Shown: positions 57,299 to 64,000 of the stretch, in pieces | How positions within the stretch are numbered: the first letter of the stretch is position 1 | Layout: each line of letters starts with the position of its first letter | From: Lonicera japonica | Taxonomy: Eukaryota; Streptophyta; Magnoliopsida; Dipsacales; Caprifoliaceae | Assembly (NCBI GenBank): GCA_021464415.1 | Contig: CM038465.1 | Location: forward strand, 22,971,839 to 23,035,838 | Length of the DNA stretch: 64,000 nucleotides | Reading direction: 5' to 3' | Made by a program: the position numbers and the translations under genes | The notes under the pieces: model-generated | What the model was told of the DNA's origin: nothing | What the model saw: the letters and a program-made list of their open reading frames with translations, nothing else | The model's database searches: none

Positions 57299-57797
57299 GA
57301 GTAAACAGCTTAAATGGCCACTAAACTTTCGATCTAATACCATTTTGGCCATTAAACTTTAAAACGAACCACTTTGGTCATCTAACTTCGGAGTGAGTAC
57401 CACTTTGACCATTTCATCCAATTTGGCTGTTAAATTTGATACCTTTGCATGGCACATGATTTCGTGCAAGGCTATTTTGGCCATATTACAATAAAACGAC
57501 ATTTATTTCCTATAATTTTCACCAAAATGAAATACATATAATGTATAAAACATATCAATATTTTCAACAAATAGCACAATTTAGGCTATTTCATAACCAA
57601 AATGATCAAAATATGCTTAAATGAAGTCATGTGCCTTGTAAATGGTTTCTTTCTATTCAATTTAAGAGTCAAATAGAAGTTTGATGGCCAAAGTAGAACT
57701 AACTCCAAAGTTGGATGGCCAAAGTGGTTCGTTTTAAAGATTGATGGCCAAAATGGTACTGGATAGAAAGTTTAATGGCCATTTGAGCAGTTTACTC
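57299..57797. mobile_element. Mutator-type miniature element, 9-bp TSD
   Basis: 499 bp. A perfect 9-bp duplication TATATCATA lies at 57290-57298 and 57798-57806. The terminal inverted repeats are long, about 140 bp: left GAGTAAACAGCTTAAATGGC, right (complement) GAGTAAACTGCTCAAATGGC. Each arm contains three or four repeats of a TTTGGCCAT motif. No coding sequence. Nine-base duplications with long inverted ends are the mark of Mutator-like elements. Confidence 0.88.
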
Positions 57798-57806
57798 TAT
57801 ATCATA

Positions 57807-58129
57807 TCCTGTCCCCTTTAGGAACGAATTTTTTACTTTTTAATATGCAGTGTTAATATATGTTCGAAGGACATGTAATAAAAATTTAAATATAAAAAGA
57901 ACAAAAATATAAAATATATTAAATGATGCTAAATTCTCATGCAAGACATAATTCTTTCTATTAATAGTAAATTTTACATGTGCCCTTAGAACACATATTG
58001 TCACTATATATATGACCATATTACTAAATCGCCAGTCTCTTTCTCGGAGTATAATTGAGGGAGCATAAACTTTTGTTATAATAAGAATGGGCCGGCCCTG
58101 TACTTTGGAGGCCCATGCGTTGGGTATGG
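57807..58129. other. Non-coding spacer
   Basis: About 320 bp, AT-rich, no gene or repeat recognised. Confidence 0.4.
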
Positions 58130-58134
58130 CCCGC

Positions 58135-59791
58135 TGTGAGAATCCGCAAATACGAACCCCGGGTCTCAAATCCCGTGTTTAGGGGTCTAAAATATTGGAA
58201 CGGATTCTGTTGTTTTACTTTCTTCAAAATATAGGATTTTGTCATATTTTTTATTTCTAAATGCAAAGGGGCTCGTTCAGAGTTACCAGTACGCTTTACG
58301 AGAAAACAGACAAAATGGTTGTGTAAGAGAAAAGGGTATAGACAAGACTTTCTTTACACGTCTTGTCTACGAAACCAGGTTTCTATAGGGTTCGGGAACT
58401 ATATTACGATTTGGGAAGGTGTTAAGCACCCATTCCGCCCTTTCGGTCTCTAGTGACCTTATATGTTTATTCTATATTGAAAAATTTGGATGCTTTTACT
58501 GATATTCTACTACTTTCTGGAAATAACTTATGAAAAATTGATTTTGTGAAAAACGGGAAAAATAATGAAAACCTTGTATTCCGTGATCCGATGTTTTGGT
58601 TTTGTAAAAAACTGATTACTAGTGACAAAGTTTATCTTATCAATTTGGAAATGAGAGTGATTTAGTATTGTTTCCTCTTATAACAATATCAATTATCTCG
58701 TTTGTTTTATTGGGAAAAGATCGGATCTTTATCGGAATTGATTTAATATGAAATTGAACTCTTGAGGTGAGTGTATCAGATACATTACAGTCTATATGGA
58801 AGATGGAATATATCTGAATTTTATTCCTAAGTAAGCCTTTTCAATCCAGGTTTTGAAAACTTGGTTTTAGCCGGATGATAAATGGTCTTACTTCTTTTAG
58901 TTTTGAAAGTGTTTTTCTTTTCGGTTGATTGAGGAAATAAAATATCGATAATCTTGACAGTAAGTTTATCCAGCTAGAAAGTGGACAGAACAATAGATAT
59001 GACAAGTCTAAAAAAAAAACAAAACAAATGGAAGTAAAATGCTTTCGGTTTATATTGGCCCAAGCAAGCCAACTCCCGACTCACTTAAAGTACTTCCGAA
59101 AATAACCAGTATTTATATAAGAATTTAAACAAACAATAATACAAGTAAACAAATATAATCTTAATTACTAGAAGAAATGTTAGTTACCTTCCCGACGATA
59201 ATAATGAGAATATGAGAGAGAAAGTATAATATGACCAAAGATAATTCGGCGGATATAGGCTTTTCTTCTCCAGATATAGTCGAGAATTCGACTTTAAAAT
59301 TAGAGACCTCGAGTGTCAGAACTCGGAGATTCCTTGTATCCTTCTTTTGAAAATCAGATTTTTTAAATAATAACCCTTCTCTTTTTCTTAATTTTCCCAC
59401 CTCCAAAAGTCCTCCCCTTCCCTTTTGGGGTGTTGGCCTATTTATAATACTCGGGGGAGATTGTCGCGCAACATTCCCTCAGAAAGGGCAAGTGTCAAAC
59501 GGTTGAAGTGATGTCCCTGACAGACTGATGTGTCAGGGAGTGGATGGTCTGGGGCAGAGGGGTTTGTTGTGCGACACCTGAAGGTTTGTCGTGCAACAAT
59601 CCAGTTTGTCGCGCGATATATACCAAAAAAGGTAGGTTTGTCGCACGACAAGTCCCTCTGGGAATGGTTTTGTTGGGCTACAAACTTCTCGGAGCAGTTT
59701 CTAGTACGCCTGGATGAGTAACAGACTCAACAATAGTACTAGCGAGCGTTCTTTAGGATTCGTGCGGGGGTCACGGATTAGGGCGTCTACA
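58135..59791 (-). mobile_element. Solo LTR, Tat-like, TSD CCCGC
   Basis: 1657 bp, TGTGAGAATCC...GGGCGTCTACA, flanked by CCCGC at 58130-58134 and 59792-59796. The first 320 bp (GGTTCGGGAACTA, CGCCCTTTCGGTCTCTA and neighbours) match the 24802-26084 LTR, so it belongs to the same broad family, same orientation. On the minus strand it has a TATA box (complement of about 59438-59448, TATTATAAATAGGCC). Directly upstream is a palindrome cluster at 59461-59651. Confidence 0.88.
59461..59651 (-). promoter_or_regulatory. Palindrome cluster upstream of solo-LTR TATA box
   Basis: Five copies of a motif close to TTTGTCGCGCGACAA start at 59461, 59563, 59584, 59604 and 59637, each with one to three changes. 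The arrangement matches the CCGTACGG clusters of the large Gypsy element in position but not in sequence. Confidence 0.6.
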
Positions 59792-62234
59792 CCCGCTCAC
59801 CCAGTGATGAAGGGGCCGACGAGAGGAACTTGGAAAGTTAACATCAGTGTTGTCCGCATTATAATGAAACTCAGCCAACTTCATCAAGAGATACGCCATG
59901 TTCCATTACAATTTATTTAACTTTTTTTTCATATCAAATCCTAATTAAGGTTCAACACTTCAAAACCTTTTTTTATATATATTTTGGTTTTGCTTGTGGC
60001 TGTATTCATCTTTTGCTCAACTTTTGGTTGATGTGCAGTTGTACAGTTTAGTTGTTTGATATATTTCCAAATTCTACATATCAAATATATATACTTCTGT
60101 GTGAAATTATCATTTTATGTTTTATTAATGAACAAAAATTTGAACTAAAACGAAAACTAAGAGTTGAATATACATTTACACACATTTAGATACTTAGATA
60201 ACTATAACAATTATATATCTAAATACACCAAAAGAAAGGGGATGATGGTACCATACGTTAAGTGATAAGCGATAAGCGATAAGACAACTTAATTTAAGTG
60301 AACACCAATAAATACAATTAGCCTATAATTATATGAATTATAATTCCGTTCCCAGGATGATCAAAAGAACTATACTCATGTACATGTTTTGATTCTTTAG
60401 AAGTCAAGCCATGGTGTAAGGAATCCTACATGTACAACAAATTGTAACATATTTGTAACTAGGGTATACCTGTGCCATCCGATACGGTAAAATAAATATG
60501 ATTTGATAATAGAATAAAAAAGAGTAACGTGTGATAAATCAAAATCGACAAACATCAATCAATCTATTTTGAGTGCATTTTCTAATCTAGTCCAACGTTT
60601 TGAATAACTAAGGGGTTAATATATTTTCATAATGGAAAACTAAAAGTAGACCTGATTGGACTGACTTGTTTTTAATTTTTTAAAGATACTTTTAAGCATA
60701 TATTTTTTTATCTTATTTTGATCTCAGCAAAATATTTTTTAAATAATTAAACTCAAGTTCAAATGTGAAAATAATCCAACCACATTTGTCAGTATCATTT
60801 GAAAATAGTCCATAAATTGGACTGATCTACCGTCAACACTTCTAAAAATGACAGAATGAGATGACCAATACTGTAAGAATATATAAGTATGTCCTTAAAT
60901 GTTATTAAAAATAATCTTCATTTTTTTTACATAATTCTATAGTCAAGATGGATTTTGTTTAATTGATCTTGATTAGTACAATTTAATATTAATTTTATTT
61001 ATTAGATTTTGAATTTTTTATTTTAAGTTACGTCATTTTTAATGTAGACAAAATTATTGGTGTGTCAAAGTTCATTGTGTGTATATTATTGGTGTGAGTG
61101 TTTTGAATTTGATGACATCTTAATGTGTCTATAAAACTCATCTAAGAGTGTATAAATAATGCACACTATAATATGTGAAATTTTAACCATTAGATTATTA
61201 TACATTTTGGAGAAGTTTGTTGAAAGATGGTGTTTTATAATATAGATTTGGCCTTTCAAAATGTTTCATTTAAGCTAAATTAAAAATAAAATTTGTCACA
61301 GGCGGATAACAATGCTATTTCTCTTTAGGCAATTTTGTACTGAAGCTTGGTAATTAATTGGTAGGGTGTGTTCTTTGTAATGATTATAAGGCTATTTCTC
61401 TTTAGTTGAAAATATTAAATTTTAAAATGATCATGAGTGAAATCGGCAATAACCTACTACTCGACATGCTTAAACACATGTTTTGTAATATAATTTGTCC
61501 ATGAAAAGAAAAGAAAATGAGTAAAAATATAAGATATGAAATTGCAACTTTTATTCTAAATGATTAAATTAGGCCCTTTCAATTCCTTAATCAACATCAT
61601 ACATGCCCAATCGTAGTGGCGCACCAGCACTACAAATACAAGAAGTAAGCATAACTCTTTGTTAATCTTTATTTGGCACAAATGTCAAATTTATGAATTT
61701 TTATTTTACTATATTAATTTTTATCAAGTAAAAGTATAGTGGGATAAAAAAAATAATAAAATTAAATATATTTTTGAAATATGCCTTTCGAGTTAAGTGG
61801 AGGTAAACATGCATGTTTTTAGGTCTTCTAAAAGTAATCTTAATTTTGTTTTTCTGACTAAAACTGTGTGTATTTGATTGAGCCATTATGATTATTTGCT
61901 AAATGAAGAAGATAAGAATATCTTTTTCTTGAGAATAATTGTTGCATTAAAGTATCGTATAGTATGCCCTACCAGGATTTAACGAAAGAGTTTAAATAGG
62001 TATCATGAATAACATACAAAATAATACTCCCAAGACATTTTATTTAAGTTACACATTTTATAAGAAAATAAAATTATTTTCAACAAAATTATGTTAATAA
62101 AATTAATTGTAACTATATATTATCGAAAAACTGGGCCAAAAGGAACTCATTAAAAAGAAATTATAATTAATAAGCAAATATCAATTTAAGACAGTAATTT
62201 TTATGCGTATTTTTTTACTGCAAATATCACATTA

Positions 62235-62680
62235 AGATACTAATCGCACTATCACATTATATAAAATAAATTAAATATAAAACTATCACTTGCTTCGTTT
62301 TTTACTGGAAGAAGTATATTTAAGACATATTTTATTTATTTATCCTAACTTAACTATAATTTAGCTACTCATTTTATGCACTGAATCCACAAATAAAAAC
62401 ATACAACCTTATATTTTGGAAAGAAAAAGAGGCAGAGAGAGTAATAGCTTATTATTGCACTTCTCTACTAAAAACAGAAAAGGCTTCACATGGGCTTGTG
62501 TACTTCCATCATTATCTCTACTGTTATTGTAAGTGGTAATTTGAATTGCTCAATCACATTATAGAAAATAAATTAAATATAAAACTATAACTTACTTCGT
62601 CTTTCACAGAAAGAAGTATTTATAAGACATGTATCTCATTTATTTAACCTAACTTAACTATAACTTAGCCACCCATGCCG
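62235..62680. repeat. Direct repeat of about 140 bp
   Basis: Two copies, at about 62252-62385 and 62555-62680, share CACATTATA-AAAATAAATTAA, AAGAAGTAT and CCTAACTTAACTATAA segments at corresponding distances. The spacer is about 170 bp. Confidence 0.7.
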
Positions 62681-63875
62681 TGGATTTGGCTCCTCTAAAG
62701 TGGCCAATTTGACATTAACGGTACAGTGGAACTTTATAGACCGTTTAATTAACTAGATAGGAGTAAACGCCGTTCATTCTTCTCCTTTAGGTTTCTCTCT
62801 TCTCCTTCTAATTTTTTTTCACTTACAAGATTTCTCTCTCCTATCTTTGTACAAATTTAAAAATTTTATTTCTTGTATCTATTGTTTTTTAATGTGCATT
62901 TCTTTTTATCTTTATTGGATTCATTGGAAAACACCAAAATTCTGTTAAAAAAAATTATTAATTGTCCTACAAATAAAAAAATATCAAAAATTGGCACTAA
63001 TAAAGAAGGTTGAAGCAATTATTTGGTTTTGTCCTAGAAACGTAACCCAACAAAAAATTGGGACTGTCATGAATTAATTTTTCCTTTATTACTTACTGTT
63101 CTTTGATAAATGTGTTTTATCGATAATGAATTAACTAAGAAAAATATAAATCGATAATGCTAATTTCTGTAGTAGAAGGAATTTTGAAATGGCAATTTTC
63201 ATTATTCAATCATATGACTCTGCCTCTCTCGTTTGGTGAACTTTCACCGTCACATGGACATATGGCTCTAAAATAAGATTAAAAATTAAAGGGCTGCATA
63301 ATTTTCCATTTCCACTAATAAGGGTTTTTTAAGATCAAGTTAATTTATTTATTTTTAAATGTGGTTCACAATTAATTATTTTTTCGAATGATATATTTTC
63401 TAAGTTTTGGTACTCACGCACATTTTTGTATTTGATGTACATTATTCATATCAACTAGCAATATTTTTGGTATCAGTAACACAGTTCCGCCAAATATTTA
63501 ACTTTCGCAAGAGTCATATACCAAAACAACATTATAAAAATTTTCAAACGCAAAGATCAGATCATAAAAGCCCTTAAAAGAACTTTTTAAAAATCTGGAT
63601 CAAGTTTGTATCTGTATTGGCACATACTAAAAAAAATTATAATTATATTATAATATATAAATATATGTATATATAATATTTTACATCACATCATTATTTA
63701 CCATAAATTAGCAAGAAAATCAAGTGCACATCATATTACTCATCGTATATATAGTTAATATAACAATTAACAGATCATCACTCCTAAATATAACAAAAAT
63801 GTATAAATTTAGAGAGATATTCACCATAGTCTACCGTAAAAGGTACCTAGGATGCAACTACTCTATACATACATT

Positions 63876-63901
63876 TATTATTATTATTATTATTATTATT
63901 A
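63876..63901. repeat. (ATT) microsatellite
   Basis: About eight to nine perfect ATT units. Confidence 0.95.
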
Positions 63902-64000
63902 GGGTGATGTTTACTATTAATGTGGTAAGCAACTTTTTGTCATCCTTCGTTTTCACTTTTTCCTAGATTGAGAAAAAGATGATTATGCTTCAACAACCTC

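Larger units (their letters stand above)
59797..64000. other. AT-rich non-coding region to window end
   Basis: No gene, no LTR pair and no long inverted repeat was recognised in these 4.2 kb. The only structured parts are a pair of direct repeats near 62235 and 62554 and a short ATT microsatellite near 63875. The reported short open frames, such as those near 61700 and 63730, are what AT-rich DNA gives by chance. Confidence 0.5.

Noticed and set aside
63724..63966. 80-codon + frame near the window end
   Set aside because: It consists largely of the ATT microsatellite and flanking AT-rich DNA.

Overview
This is a repeat-rich, gene-poor stretch of a plant nuclear genome, most likely a eudicot. 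The evidence is spliced genes with GT-AG introns, long AT-rich non-coding tracts, Ty1/Copia elements primed by initiator Met tRNA, Tat-like Ty3/Gypsy elements with a second RNase H, a CACTA DNA transposon, a plant LINE and several small inverted-repeat elements. No bacterial-style operon, rRNA, tRNA or CRISPR array was recognised. Almost every coding region is broken.

The only recognisable host gene is a copper amine oxidase pseudogene on the + strand. Its penultimate exon is at 10739-11275 and its last exon at 48131-48338. The two join in frame (phase 2, Arg codon AG|G), so its last intron is 36,855 bp (11276-48130). Three copies of a promoter plus signal-peptide-like first exon (ATG at 5801, 49015 and 56174) surround it. 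I infer the remains of a tandem amine oxidase cluster cut up by transposons.

Layout. 1-1680 is an LTR-like non-coding tail. 1681-4877 is a gutted Copia element (- strand) whose 5' half is replaced by a 249-bp hairpin repeat array. 5600-5850 is promoter/first-exon copy 1. 5851-8755 is a 3'-truncated LINE (- strand). 8756-10738 is non-coding. 10739-11275 is the amine oxidase exon. 11446-44789 is a three-level nest inside the intron: Copia A (target duplication CTCAG) contains Copia B in its 5' LTR, and Copia B contains a 17.8-kb Tat-like Gypsy element at 24802-42568 (duplication CAATC). 44846-46890 is a solo LTR (CTATG). 48131-48338 is the last amine oxidase exon. 48820-49070 is promoter/exon copy 2. 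49296-55897 is a CACTA element (duplication TTT) with a solo LTR inside it at 51285-52936 (CATGG). 55940-56177 is promoter/exon copy 3. 57299-57797 is a Mutator-type miniature element (9-bp duplication). 58135-59791 is another solo LTR (CCCGC). 59797-64000 is AT-rich and shows no gene.

The most interesting part is the Gypsy element. On the - strand it has one long gag-pol frame interrupted only by five nonsense codons and a late frameshift. On the opposite strand, between integrase and 3' LTR, it carries two genes with their own promoters: a five-exon gene of the plant-mobile-domain type and a gene resembling the DUF7745 family. Both antisense promoters and the LTR promoter have the same build: a CTATAAATAG box with a cluster of GC-rich palindromic repeats centred on CCGTACGG just upstream. 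Two other Gypsy-type LTRs in the window carry clusters of quite different 14-16-nt palindromes.
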